A stretch of 42,456 bases of DNA. Source: Pirellula staleyi DSM 6068. GTDB lineage: Bacteria > Planctomycetota > Planctomycetia > Pirellulales > Pirellulaceae. Where the stretch lies: the NCBI GenBank assembly GCA_945900945.1, contig CAMDKL010000035.1, forward strand, positions 1-42,456, given 5' to 3'. This document shows, in pieces, positions 7,982-16,096 of the stretch (position 1 is its first letter; each line of letters opens with the position of its first letter). Both the position numbers and the translations under genes were made by a program. Below the pieces are notes generated by a model. It did no database searches, was not told the DNA's origin, and saw nothing but the letters and a program-made list of their open reading frames with translations.

Positions 7982-8813
7982 CATTACTCCCGCGAAAGTG
8001 CCCAACAAGCCATCTCTGCCTGCCGCCGTACCCTATCGTGTTGTCAGGCCTGAGTTGGAACTCGAATCCATCGAGAGAGAGCTAGCGAAGACACACTTGC
8101 CAGAATGCGTTGGCGGCAAATCCATCGTTATGGCTAGCGACGTCACCAAATCCTACCGACGCAGTAAAACGGTTGTGCCTGTGCTCAAGGGGGTCGATTT
8201 CAATGCCGAACGAGGCAAAATTACCGCGATCGTTGGCCAAAGCGGCTCAGGAAAAAGTACGTTGCTTCACCTGCTTGGTACCCTCGATAGACCAGACTCC
8301 GGCGAAATCCATTTCGATGGCGAGCGCACTGACAATCTGCCGGCTCGCAAACGAGATGCTTTTCGCAATAAGAAATTGGGGATGATTTTCCAGTTCTACC
8401 ATTTGCTGCCAGAACTTACATTGCTCGAAAACGTGATCGCTCCTGCTATGATAGGTCAGAGCATCGTTTCCTATTTCCGGAATCGTTCGTCGATTATTCA
8501 ACGGGCCAAATCGCTAACCGAAATGGTGGGCCTATCCCATCGTTTGCATCATAAACCTTGCGAACTCTCAGGCGGCGAAATGCAACGAACCGCCATCGCG
8601 CGTGCATTGATTACGGACCCCAAGCTGCTATTAGCGGACGAGCCAACCGGGAATCTCGACCAAGAATCGGGACAATCCATCCTGCAGTTGATGAGAGACT
8701 TGAACCGCGATACCGGATTAACCATCGTGATGGTCACGCATGACGAAAACATCGCTCAGCAGTGCGATGCATTGGTTCGTCTCAAAGGTGGCAAGGTAGA
8801 GCGAATTAAGTGA
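7974..8813 (+). CDS. ABC transporter ATP-binding protein, LolD/MacB type
   Basis: The 279-aa ATPase belongs with the overlapping permease. Motifs, numbered from the ATG at 7974: Walker A GQSGSGKST (88-96), Q-loop Gln140, signature LSGGE (198-202), Walker B LLLADEP (218-224, Glu223) and H-loop His256. The wording FQFYHLLPELTLLENV is characteristic of LolD-like subunits. About 52 residues precede the first beta strand (MASDVTKSY at 53), longer than usual for the family. Starting at the internal Met53 would give a classic LolD length, but the ATG at 7974 has GAGG upstream and overlaps the permease stop, which suits translational coupling. A still earlier Met at 7938 lies deeper in the permease and is not favoured. 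Confidence 0.93.
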   Translation: MNSITPAKVPNKPSLPAAVPYRVVRPELELESIERELAKTHLPECVGGKSIVMASDVTKSYRRSKTVVPVLKGVDFNAERGKITAIVGQSGSGKSTLLHLLGTLDRPDSGEIHFDGERTDNLPARKRDAFRNKKLGMIFQFYHLLPELTLLENVIAPAMIGQSIVSYFRNRSSIIQRAKSLTEMVGLSHRLHHKPCELSGGEMQRTAIARALITDPKLLLADEPTGNLDQESGQSILQLMRDLNRDTGLTIVMVTHDENIAQQCDALVRLKGGKVERIK

Positions 8814-8929
8814 TTTGGTGATCTTTTAGGATTATAACGATCATGCCTAATGTTTCTGTTGCGGAATAACCGATTTAAGGACTACAGACTAAGCTCAACT
8901 AAGGCCAATTCAACAACGGAACCGAACGG

Positions 8930-10705
8930 ATGTACGAATCATTCTTTGGATTTGTCAAAAGACCATTCCTCGCGGCATCCACGCTCGACCGCTATTTCCC
9001 AGCGGCATGCATTGAGCAAACCTTTCAAACCACTGCCCGTGCGATCCAACGAGGCGAAGGCCCCGTTGCGATTTTCGGCGGCACGGGATTGGGCAAGACA
9101 ATGTGCTGCATGCGCATCGCAGAGAGTTTTCGCCGCAATTTCGAAGTGGTGATGCTATCAAGCTCGCAGCTCATCACGCGTCGAGCATTGCTACAGTGTC
9201 TTTTGTTCGAACTTCGCATGCCGTATCGAGACTTGACCGAAGGAGAACTTCGACTCTCCCTCATGAGCCGGCTACAACCCTCGACTGATAATTCCGCCGA
9301 AGGGTTGGTCCTGGTGATTGACGAGGCCCAGACGCTATCGATGAAGTTACTCGATGAGATCCGACTGCTGACCAACGTGGTTCGCAATGGTATTCCACGA
9401 GTCCGACTGGTGCTTTGCGGCACAATGCGATTGGAGGACTGCCTTTCACATCCGCATATGGATTCCCTGAATCAGAGGCTTGCTGCCCGATGCTATTTGA
9501 CGCCGTTGAGCAACCAAGAAACCGGCCAGTATGTCATCCACAAAATTGAGTTGAGTGGAGTGGAGGGATCGACCGTAATGACTCGCGACTCCCTAGACGC
9601 GATTTATCGTGGATCGGATGGGATTCCGCGGTTGATCGACCAATTGGCAGACCAGTCGTTGTTACTGGCTTGCAACGATCGTGAGCGCCCTGTTTCGGCC
9701 GCCATGGTTGGCCGGGCTTGGCGTATGCTCCAACAGCTACCCAATCCGTGGAGTGAACCCGATTCGATCGTTAAAAGCGCCGCTCACTCGGCGCCTAGCC
9801 TATCGCTTGCCAGTTCAAGCCAGATTCCTAGCAGCTCCAGTCCAGCTGCAAAGAGCCAAATTCCAATGGTTTCGAACGTGTCTCCAGAACCGATTTCGGC
9901 CCCGAATTCCGTTTCGATGCTGCAGAATTCTGCTGCTTCACTACCTCAAGTCGCTTCGCATTCGAATATTGAATTCGGGCAGTTGGACGATGATTTTCCC
10001 GAAGAAATGGAGGATTCGGTTGAGGTGACAGATGCGTCGCCAGTTGCTAAAAAGAATTTGCTCGACGTTTTTGCCGGTGAATATGACGAGGAATTCTTGA
10101 TCCCCGTCCAGTCGTCCGATAGCTACCAAGCGTACTCGGGCGCGTCGTATGGAAACCTTAATCACGACCTATCGAGTTTCGGCGTTTCGCATCTGAACCC
10201 GAACCTTGAGAATCGATTGGTATTTGAGGAATCGAATGATTTCTTTTCCAATCCATTGCAGACAGGGGTCGAGACTATTTCGAATATCTCGCCCGAACAG
10301 GCTGCAAACTTAGAGCGACAGATCGAAGAGGAAATGCGAGACTTGGTTTCAGGACTCGATATGAGTGCAATGGCCTTTGATCCGGCAACTTCGGTTGATC
10401 CAATTGCCTACGATGAGGCATTCGCAATGAATCAAGCGGTGGAGCATTCTCAAGTCGATTATCTTCGGTTATCCCATCAAGCTCATACGGACGTCATCAC
10501 CTTTTCGGGAATGCACAATTACTCGAATGACGAGGATTTTGAGCAAGTAGCAGAACGAGTTGCAATGGGCGATGATCGAGATCTACTGGTGATTGAGGAT
10601 GATTTGGGATCAGTCCGAAATGGAGTCGCTCAAGCCAACGGTGGTACCCATCGCGCAGTTTTACATCCTTATGCCAAATTGTTTACTAAATTGAGAAAAT
10701 CATGA
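8930..10705 (+). CDS. ExeA/GspA-like AAA ATPase with a long acidic tail
   Basis: The 591-aa protein opens with MYESFFGF..RPF, the usual start of ExeA/GspA and XrtA-locus secretion ATPases. Walker A is GGTGLGKT (50-57) and Walker B LVLVIDEAQ (126-134). Then come a sensor-like VLCGT (about 161-165) and the DSLNQRLAARCYLTPLS segment typical of the family. The ATPase module ends near residue 275. The rest (about 280-591) is low complexity: a Ser/Pro/Ala-rich linker followed by an acidic region with repeated Asp/Glu clusters and no recognised domain. ExeA-type ATPases power assembly of envelope export structures and are frequent in polysaccharide loci. The stop overlaps the next ATG by 4 bp (ATGA), so the two genes are coupled. 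The tail may recruit that partner; this is inference. Confidence 0.82.
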   Translation: MYESFFGFVKRPFLAASTLDRYFPAACIEQTFQTTARAIQRGEGPVAIFGGTGLGKTMCCMRIAESFRRNFEVVMLSSSQLITRRALLQCLLFELRMPYRDLTEGELRLSLMSRLQPSTDNSAEGLVLVIDEAQTLSMKLLDEIRLLTNVVRNGIPRVRLVLCGTMRLEDCLSHPHMDSLNQRLAARCYLTPLSNQETGQYVIHKIELSGVEGSTVMTRDSLDAIYRGSDGIPRLIDQLADQSLLLACNDRERPVSAAMVGRAWRMLQQLPNPWSEPDSIVKSAAHSAPSLSLASSSQIPSSSSPAAKSQIPMVSNVSPEPISAPNSVSMLQNSAASLPQVASHSNIEFGQLDDDFPEEMEDSVEVTDASPVAKKNLLDVFAGEYDEEFLIPVQSSDSYQAYSGASYGNLNHDLSSFGVSHLNPNLENRLVFEESNDFFSNPLQTGVETISNISPEQAANLERQIEEEMRDLVSGLDMSAMAFDPATSVDPIAYDEAFAMNQAVEHSQVDYLRLSHQAHTDVITFSGMHNYSNDEDFEQVAERVAMGDDRDLLVIEDDLGSVRNGVAQANGGTHRAVLHPYAKLFTKLRKS

Positions 10706-11337
10706 GTTCATCTGATCATGACTCGCAACTTGAACGATGGCTTCCGCAATTGGAAGTGTATCGCGCAACCATGGACGCGGCCCAAAAAGATGCTGCGTTG
10801 CCACTGTCCCAGATTGTCCATTTGCCAATTGATGGAATTCTGAATCGAATCAAACTTTCGAAGCCGTATGTTTTAGGAATCGGGACGGTTGGCGAATCAG
10901 ATCCGTCGTTGGTTCGCACTGTTGTGACCGATTTGGTAGCACGTTGCTGTAGCAAGATCGATCGAAATGCTATTCTGATTACCGTCCGTTCTCCTGGCGA
11001 ACTCAACACCGATGATCCTGTCGGGAAAACCTTGGTTCGTGAAGCCCGTTGGTTTTACATTGGCGATCCCAAAGCGGAGAGGAAAGCATGGTATGCGCAG
11101 CTTGCAGAATTACCTCGCTGGAAGCAAGAGTTTGGGCTGATCGTCTTCGATTTGGGAGATGTGTGTTTCCCAAAGATGCCGCAAATTGGTAGACTGTGCG
11201 ACGGGATCGTAGTTCAACTGCTCAATCCATCGAATTCTCGCGAAACAATTCAGGCGTTAAAGTCACTTCAGAATAATCGACTGACGATTCTAGGGGCTTG
11301 GTCGGTAGAATCGATCGCGAGGGGTGTTGCTGCGTAA
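10702..11337 (+). CDS. Conserved partner of the ExeA-like ATPase; CpsD/ParA-like outline without a P-loop
   Basis: The 211-aa protein was not recognised by name. Its pattern follows BY-kinase/CpsD or MinD-like P-loop proteins. A beta strand, KPYVLGIGT (about 54-62), stands where Walker A would be, but the loop reads VGESDPSL with no Gly-Lys-Thr/Ser. Then come ILITVRS (91-97), an EFGLIVFDLGD strand resembling the usual YDYVIIDTPP, a CDGIVVQLL strand, and a last strand TILGAW where CpsD has VLGVVLN. It therefore looks like a non-catalytic relative that may bind the ATPase or a polysaccharide co-polymerase. It starts inside the stop of the ATPase gene. An 18-bp tandem duplication spans its stop codon. 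The fold assignment is inference from the strand pattern. Confidence 0.55.
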   Translation: MSSSDHDSQLERWLPQLEVYRATMDAAQKDAALPLSQIVHLPIDGILNRIKLSKPYVLGIGTVGESDPSLVRTVVTDLVARCCSKIDRNAILITVRSPGELNTDDPVGKTLVREARWFYIGDPKAERKAWYAQLAELPRWKQEFGLIVFDLGDVCFPKMPQIGRLCDGIVVQLLNPSNSRETIQALKSLQNNRLTILGAWSVESIARGVAA

Positions 11338-11363
11338 TGCTGGATTGTTGCGTAATGCTGGAT
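11328..11363. repeat. 18-bp tandem duplication over a stop codon
   Basis: TGCTGCGTAATGCTGGAT at 11328-11345 is followed directly by TGTTGCGTAATGCTGGAT at 11346-11363; 17 of 18 bases are identical. The first unit contains the TAA stop (11335-11337) of the preceding gene. It is probably a recent slippage duplication. Confidence 0.85.
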
Positions 11364-11420
11364 AGAGTAACTACGGTACCTTTGCACCAAACAAAATCTA
11401 CATTCATTTAGGTATTACTT

Positions 11421-12371
11421 ATGGTTCGTTGCTTAGTAACCGGTGGAGCCGGATTCATTGGCTCTCACATCGTCCGCGGACTTCTTGATGCTGGTCACAA
11501 GGTGCGTGTTCTTGACAGTTTGGTCACCGGCAAAAGAGCTAACTTAGAAGAAGTTTCCGATCGAATCGACTTCGTCGAGGGGGATATTTGCGATTCGATC
11601 GCGGTCCGCGAAGCCCTCGCTGGCGTTGAAAGGGTATTTCACCAAGCGGCGTTGGCTTCCGTGCCACTGTCGTTGGAACGCCCACTGGACACACATCAGG
11701 CTTGTGCGACAGGGACCTTGAATATGCTGCACCAAAGCGTTCAGGCGGGAGTCAAACGATTTGTCTACGCAGCCAGCAGCAGCGCGTACGGTGATCAGCC
11801 CACTTCGTCAAAACGCGAATCAGATCTCCCGATGCCCCTGTCTCCCTACGCGGTCGCAAAGTTGTGTGGTGAATACTACTGCCAAGCCTACTATCACAGC
11901 TTTGGGCTAGAAACTGTTGGTATTCGCTATTTCAATGTGTTCGGTCCTCGTCAAGATCCCGACAGCCCATACTCAGCGGTCATTCCGCTTTTTGTCAGCC
12001 GCATTCTAAGCGGTCAACGACCACTCCTTTTTGGTGACGGTTTGCAGTCTCGTGACTTTACTTATGTTGCGAATATTGTCCACGGGAATCTTCTTGCTGC
12101 CGAACGCCCCAACATCGGTGGTCGGATCATCAATATTGCGGATGGTGGACAAACGACGTTGCTGCAATTGCTGAAGATCTTGGGGACCTTGCTCGGCAAG
12201 CCGATCGAACCCGATTTTCAACCGGCCCGAAAAGGAGACGTACGCGACAGCCTGGCGGACATTTCGCTCGCTCGAACGCTCCTCGCCTACGAACCCCAAG
12301 TTCGATTGGAAGACGGGATCAAGAGAACGATTGCTTACTATCGATCGATCGTCGGCGAGTTTGCTCACTAG
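11421..12371 (+). CDS. NAD-dependent sugar-nucleotide epimerase/dehydratase (extended SDR)
   Basis: The 316-aa protein is full length for UDP-hexose 4-epimerases of the WbpP/GalE group. The NAD-binding GGAGFIG motif is at 8-14, the catalytic Ser is in AASSSAYG (117-124), and the YxxxK pair is Tyr143 and Lys147 in SPYAVAK. RYFNVFGPRQDP and the C-terminal RKGDVRDSLADIS segment are typical of UDP-GlcNAc(/A) epimerases. It works in the cytoplasm making nucleotide-sugar donors for surface glycans. It lies 83 bp after the ExeA partner gene and 9 bp before a glycosyltransferase, which fits a polysaccharide locus. The exact sugar substrate cannot be told. Confidence 0.9.
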   Translation: MVRCLVTGGAGFIGSHIVRGLLDAGHKVRVLDSLVTGKRANLEEVSDRIDFVEGDICDSIAVREALAGVERVFHQAALASVPLSLERPLDTHQACATGTLNMLHQSVQAGVKRFVYAASSSAYGDQPTSSKRESDLPMPLSPYAVAKLCGEYYCQAYYHSFGLETVGIRYFNVFGPRQDPDSPYSAVIPLFVSRILSGQRPLLFGDGLQSRDFTYVANIVHGNLLAAERPNIGGRIINIADGGQTTLLQLLKILGTLLGKPIEPDFQPARKGDVRDSLADISLARTLLAYEPQVRLEDGIKRTIAYYRSIVGEFAH

Positions 12372-12380
12372 CGGCCAGCC

Positions 12381-13508
12381 ATGATCTTTTACTCGTTGGT
12401 AGTTTTGTTGATCGCAATATTGCCGGTTGCGATGTTTTTTAAGAACGCGATCGAATTTCTGCCTGCGTGCTCAGAAACGGACTTGTTGAATCGGGCGAAC
12501 TCGGAACGCGTTAGTATTCTCATACCAGCTCGAAACGAAGCAGCAAGTATAGGCCATGCGATCGAGGCCATCTTGCAAAATAGCCATCCCAATTTTGAAG
12601 TGATTGTGCTCGATGATCATTCTGACGATGAGACTGCGAGCGAGGTTCAAGCGTTTGCCGCTCGCGACCCCAGAGTCAGGCTTTTGGAGTCAAACGCATT
12701 ACCGGCACTTTGGAATGGAAAGCAGCATGCGTGCTGGCAATTAGCAAATCAATCCCAATATGAGTGGCTTCTGTTTTTGGACGCCGACGTTCGGCTTGCG
12801 AAGGACGCTGTATCGCGTTGTGTTGCGGAGCAGAAGCGAAGGCAGGCACCACTGATCAGCGGCTTTCCGATGCAGGAAACGGGAACGATGGCCGAAAAAA
12901 TCCTGATTCCACTAATGCACTATGTTCTGCTCGGTTACCTACCCATCGATCTAATGCGATCTTCATTGGGTGTTGGGTTGGCAGCTGGATGCGGGCAACT
13001 TTTCTTCGCGGACAAGCAGGTATACATGTCGATGGGCGGCCATTCAGCGATTCGGGATTCCCGTCACGATGGCATACAATTGCCACGGGCCTTTCGTGGA
13101 GCTGGACATCGAACGGACATCTTCGATGCGAGCGACATTGCGCGCTGTCGAATGTACGCGTCGACCAAGGAGGTCTACAACGGCCTACTCAAAAACGCGA
13201 CGGAGGGAATTGCCAACGCTCGATTGATTGTACCCTTCACGATACTTTTAATCGGAGGCTCTTTTTTACCCGGCCCTTCGATGGTTTGGGGGTATCTAGC
13301 CGGTGCCTCCTCGATTGAACTTGCCATTTTGTTTGTGGCCTTTGCAATATCATTTGTACCGAGGTTAATCGCATGCAAGCGATTTCACCAATCTTACATC
13401 GGCGCAGTGTTGCATCCGTTCGGAGTGTTTTGCTTTGTTGCGATCCAATGGGTGGCAATTTTCCGAAAGCAACTCGGCTTGACGACCAAGTGGCGTGGCC
13501 GAGCGTAG
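12381..13508 (+). CDS. Membrane-bound family 2 glycosyltransferase (CrtQ/HpnB-like)
   Basis: The 375-aa protein has an N-terminal TM helix (about 2-25), a GT-A domain and three C-terminal TM segments (about 280-360). GT2 features: VSILIPARNEA (about 49-59), the nucleotide-binding VLDDHSDDET, the DxD-type LFLDADVRL, and a GGHSAIRDSRHDGIQLPRAFRGAG stretch holding the acceptor-site Asp. This layout fits glycosyltransferases acting on lipid acceptors such as carotenoids, hopanoids or polyprenyl phosphates. The ATG is 9 bp past the epimerase stop, so the two are co-transcribed. The acceptor is not predictable from the sequence. Confidence 0.82.
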   Translation: MIFYSLVVLLIAILPVAMFFKNAIEFLPACSETDLLNRANSERVSILIPARNEAASIGHAIEAILQNSHPNFEVIVLDDHSDDETASEVQAFAARDPRVRLLESNALPALWNGKQHACWQLANQSQYEWLLFLDADVRLAKDAVSRCVAEQKRRQAPLISGFPMQETGTMAEKILIPLMHYVLLGYLPIDLMRSSLGVGLAAGCGQLFFADKQVYMSMGGHSAIRDSRHDGIQLPRAFRGAGHRTDIFDASDIARCRMYASTKEVYNGLLKNATEGIANARLIVPFTILLIGGSFLPGPSMVWGYLAGASSIELAILFVAFAISFVPRLIACKRFHQSYIGAVLHPFGVFCFVAIQWVAIFRKQLGLTTKWRGRA

Positions 13509-13526
13509 CGATCTAGACGCACATGA

Positions 13527-14075
13527 CTACTTGGCTACTAATGCCTCGGCAAGTGGCGGAGCGGGTGCTTGGCTTTTCAAGACGTTGGGCGAAGCAATGA
13601 TGGCCGTTTCGGTCTGTTTTGGTTCATCGGCCTGCTGCAATTGCGTCTCCAATGCGAGGAGTTTCTTAGGACTCTGGATCATAGCAATCCGCGATCGCTC
13701 GTCGTGAATCTTCTTGTTTGCACGTTCGGGATCGATCTGAGTCCAACTTTCGCGATAGAGGCGACTGGTTATTCTGCGAAGAAGGCGCTGGTCGGTGTCA
13801 AACCAATCGACTTGATAGAGTTGGGTTTTGTAATTTCTTATAGGACGGCGATTGAGGCATTCGCGATCTTCGACGAGACACCAAGCCCTAACTTGAAATC
13901 GCCCAGTTTCGGGTGCCCTTTCATAAAAAATTACTTGATCGTAGACGAGACGTCCCCGCTGATCATAAAAATGATTGAGCTCGATCAAATCGACAAACTC
14001 GTCGATGGAATGATTACCCTTAGTTGATAGGGTAACGCATATAAAGAGACACACAGTGAATAAATTTGTAAACAT
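13527..14075 (-). CDS. Conserved secreted planctomycete protein, unknown function
   Basis: The 182-aa protein has a short hydrophobic N-terminus (MFTNLFTVCLFICVTLST) that reads as a signal peptide or anchor. Its centre is well formed and charged: SIDEFVDLIELNHFYDQRG, RAWCLVEDRECLNRRP, YQVDWFDTDQRLLRRITS, SWTQIDPERANKKIHDERSR. The C-terminal 45 residues are Ala/Pro/Gln-rich and look disordered. I recall similar unnamed proteins in Rhodopirellula-type genomes but no domain name. It is convergent with the glycosyltransferase, ending 18 bp from its stop. No function is proposed. Confidence 0.7.
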   Translation of the reverse strand: MFTNLFTVCLFICVTLSTKGNHSIDEFVDLIELNHFYDQRGRLVYDQVIFYERAPETGRFQVRAWCLVEDRECLNRRPIRNYKTQLYQVDWFDTDQRLLRRITSRLYRESWTQIDPERANKKIHDERSRIAMIQSPKKLLALETQLQQADEPKQTETAIIASPNVLKSQAPAPPLAEALVAK

Positions 14076-14507
14076 GACCGCGAACCCTCAATTGAAAACT
14101 CCTTGGATAGATCGATTGTCCTGTGAGACTATCGAGGAGATTACCTGAGCCGCGATAAGCAGCGCGGTGGATCAATCGCTAACAAATGTGTGTGGTCGAA
14201 TTAGCGATCGAACCGAGAGGGCAGGAGAGTTTCCGCGTTACATTATCAAACGATTCTGCAAGCAACCACCTCATGATAAAGATAGAACCCAGATCGAATT
14301 CGATCGGAAACGAAAACAGTTACAAATCCGAACCATCGACTAAGTCCAAGCTTGGTAGCATGGACCGATTTCATCCAAACTACTCAATAACAAGCCATCG
14401 GCTCTTAAATCAATACTAGTTAAAGCTAAATCCGAACCAAGGAAAATTTTTCGAAATTTTTTTTAGACCTGTACGACTCAATTTGAATTTGCCTATGCAA
14501 TTTGTTG

Positions 14508-14562
14508 AGCCTGAGGCGCTAGGCCGAGCCACGCCGCAGGAAATCATCTAGCGCCTCAGGCT
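14508..14562. repeat. REP-like hairpin with perfect 15-bp arms
   Basis: AGCCTGAGGCGCTAG at 14508-14522 and CTAGCGCCTCAGGCT at 14548-14562 are exact reverse complements around a 25-base spacer. The right arm abuts the 117-bp element and supplies its left flanking repeat, so the hairpin was there first. Only one copy is in the window; its status as an interspersed family is inferred from recall of similar motifs in planctomycetes. Confidence 0.65.
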
Positions 14563-14679
14563 GGACTGATGAAATCGCAGCCAATAGGTGGACTAACGGC
14601 TTCAATACAAGCCCGACGCGCAAGCGAGGAATGGATCCGACCCCTCGCTTGCGCGTCGGGCTTGTATTTCCATCAGCCC
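14563..14679. mobile_element. 117-bp palindromic MITE-like element, copy 1
   Basis: The core is a perfect 26-bp inverted repeat (arms 14604-14629 and 14643-14668) around a 13-base loop. Outer ends are also inverted (CTGATGAAAT on the left, ATTTCCATCAG on the right). It matches copy 2 at 19440-19556 over its full length with 7 differences by my count. The direct repeat CTCAGGCT flanks it at 14555-14562 and 14683-14690, 128 bp apart, as expected for target-site duplication. It has no coding capacity, so it must move, if at all, with an enzyme made elsewhere. Confidence 0.75.
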
Positions 14680-14921
14680 GGTCTCAGGCTCAGTAAGCTC
14701 CCAACTCATTTTAATCGTACAGATCGAAAATTTTTTAGCAAACCCATCACCAATGATCTGTGGCCCTGGATCGAACCGAGATCTTCACAATCACACCCGC
14801 AAAGTCCAATTTATCGCAAACAGAATTAGCCAAATCAATGATATGCATCCACCGTCATTAAGCCAACGTCATCGGGCAAAAATAGTCGCTTCTCTGGCGT
14901 GGTCTAATCGCTCGTCTAGTC

Positions 14922-14927
14922 TATAAT
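14922..14927 (+). promoter_or_regulatory. TATAAT box before the prenyltransferase-repeat gene
   Basis: A perfect -10 hexamer lies about 50 bp before the chosen start at 14978. No good -35 is seen 16-19 bp upstream, so the call rests on the hexamer alone. Confidence 0.3.
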
Positions 14928-14977
14928 CGATCGTTTGAGTAGGAGTGAGATTTGTCAAACACTTTGCGAGCCAAACA

Positions 14978-16072
14978 ATGAAATTTATAAACTCTTCGGC
15001 ATTTGTCATCGCACTGCCGTTGTTAGCTTGCGTAAATGCGTTCCTTTCCGCAGATGGACCCGTTGTGCGGCAGGGGTTGATCGACAAAGCGGTTTCCTAC
15101 CTTCACAACGTTGGCCAATCGGCGGACGGATCCTTTAGTAGCAAGACAGGACCTGGCGTAACCGGTTTGGTTGTTGCTGGCCTCTTGTCGGTCGACGTTC
15201 CTGCCCACCATCCGCTCGTTGCCAAGTCGCTGACCTACTTAGAAAGCACGCGGCATGAAGATGGTGGATTGTATGCCCCCAAGTCGACTCATGCGAATTA
15301 CGAAACGTGCTTGGCCATCATGGCATTTTCGAAAGCCAATCAAAATGGCAAATACACCGAGTTGATCCGAGCTGCGGAGTTATTTGTAAAAAAACAGCAA
15401 TGGGATGAAGGGGAAGGAATCCAATCGGACGATGTAGCGTATGGAGGAGCAGGCTACGGTAGTAAATCGCGTCCCGATCTCTCAAACACTACTTTTCTAA
15501 TTGACGCTTTGCGAAGTGCAGGAGTAAGCGAAAAGGACGAAGCGATTCAGCGAGCACTGACGTTTGTTTCGCGTTGCCAGAATTTGGAGTCAGCGTACAA
15601 CCGCACAGAATTTGCCTCCAAAATAAACGACGGTGGATTTTACTACACACCCGCCGCTGGCGGAGATTCGATGGCAGGCAAAAACGAAAACGGCGGCTTG
15701 AGGTCCTACGCATCCATGACCTACGCTGGCTTAAAGAGTATGATTTTTGCAGGGGTGGACCGAGAAGATTTTCGAGTCAAAGCTGCAAAGAAATTCTTAT
15801 ACAACAACTATTCTGTGACATCCAATCCTGGCATGGGCAGCTCCGGGTTGTACTACTATCAACACACGATGGCAAAAGCGCTCGACGCATTGGGAGAAAA
15901 GGAGTTCAACACCAAAGATGGGCCGCGCGATTGGAATTCAGAACTCCTTAGCCAATTGGCAGTCGCACAACAGCAGAACGGTTCATGGATCAACCCGGAT
16001 GCGAGGTGGATGGAGGGAGATCCGAACCTGGTTACTGGATACGTCTTGCTGACCCTAGCCTTTCTAAAATAG
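14978..16072 (+). CDS. Secreted prenyltransferase/squalene-oxidase-repeat protein
   Basis: The 364-aa protein has a signal sequence ending LLAC (Cys18), so it is possibly a lipoprotein. It consists of repeated alpha-barrel units of the prenyltransferase/squalene oxidase type: LIDKAVSYLHNVGQSADGSF, SLTYLESTRHEDGGLY, YETCLAIMAFSKAN, SYASMTYAGLKSMIFAG, LLSQLAVAQQQNGSW. Real squalene-hopene cyclases are about twice as long and carry a DxDD motif, which I do not see, so cyclase activity is unlikely. Planctomycetes have many such exported relatives of unknown role. The ATG at 14978 starts a clean signal peptide. An upstream in-frame GTG at 14945 would add 11 residues, but AGGAG overlaps that codon instead of preceding it. 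The kinase gene follows after 24 bp. Confidence 0.75.
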   Translation: MKFINSSAFVIALPLLACVNAFLSADGPVVRQGLIDKAVSYLHNVGQSADGSFSSKTGPGVTGLVVAGLLSVDVPAHHPLVAKSLTYLESTRHEDGGLYAPKSTHANYETCLAIMAFSKANQNGKYTELIRAAELFVKKQQWDEGEGIQSDDVAYGGAGYGSKSRPDLSNTTFLIDALRSAGVSEKDEAIQRALTFVSRCQNLESAYNRTEFASKINDGGFYYTPAAGGDSMAGKNENGGLRSYASMTYAGLKSMIFAGVDREDFRVKAAKKFLYNNYSVTSNPGMGSSGLYYYQHTMAKALDALGEKEFNTKDGPRDWNSELLSQLAVAQQQNGSWINPDARWMEGDPNLVTGYVLLTLAFLK

Positions 16073-16096
16073 TTACTATTGAGAGACGGAGGCGGA

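Larger units (their letters stand above)
14076..14977. other. 900-bp intergenic region with nested palindromic repeats
   Basis: The region separates a secreted protein (-) from a prenyltransferase-repeat protein (+), so it is divergent. The left 430 bp, to about 14507, show no family-like frame; a 77-codon frame at 14186-14419 has no recognisable content and is not called. The centre holds a REP-like hairpin and a 117-bp palindromic element (listed separately). The right end has a TATAAT box before the next gene. Confidence 0.6.

Noticed and set aside
14186-14419. 77-codon open frame in the long intergenic region (+)
   Set aside because: Odd composition, no RBS, no hydrophobic or domain pattern; the region is rich in stops elsewhere and probably non-coding.
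14604-14668. Palindrome considered as a CRISPR repeat
   Set aside because: Only two copies 4.9 kb apart, no spacers and no cas genes; direct repeats point to insertion instead.
14978-16072. Squalene-hopene cyclase
   Set aside because: Half the length, exported, and without the catalytic DxDD motif; only the repeat fold is shared.
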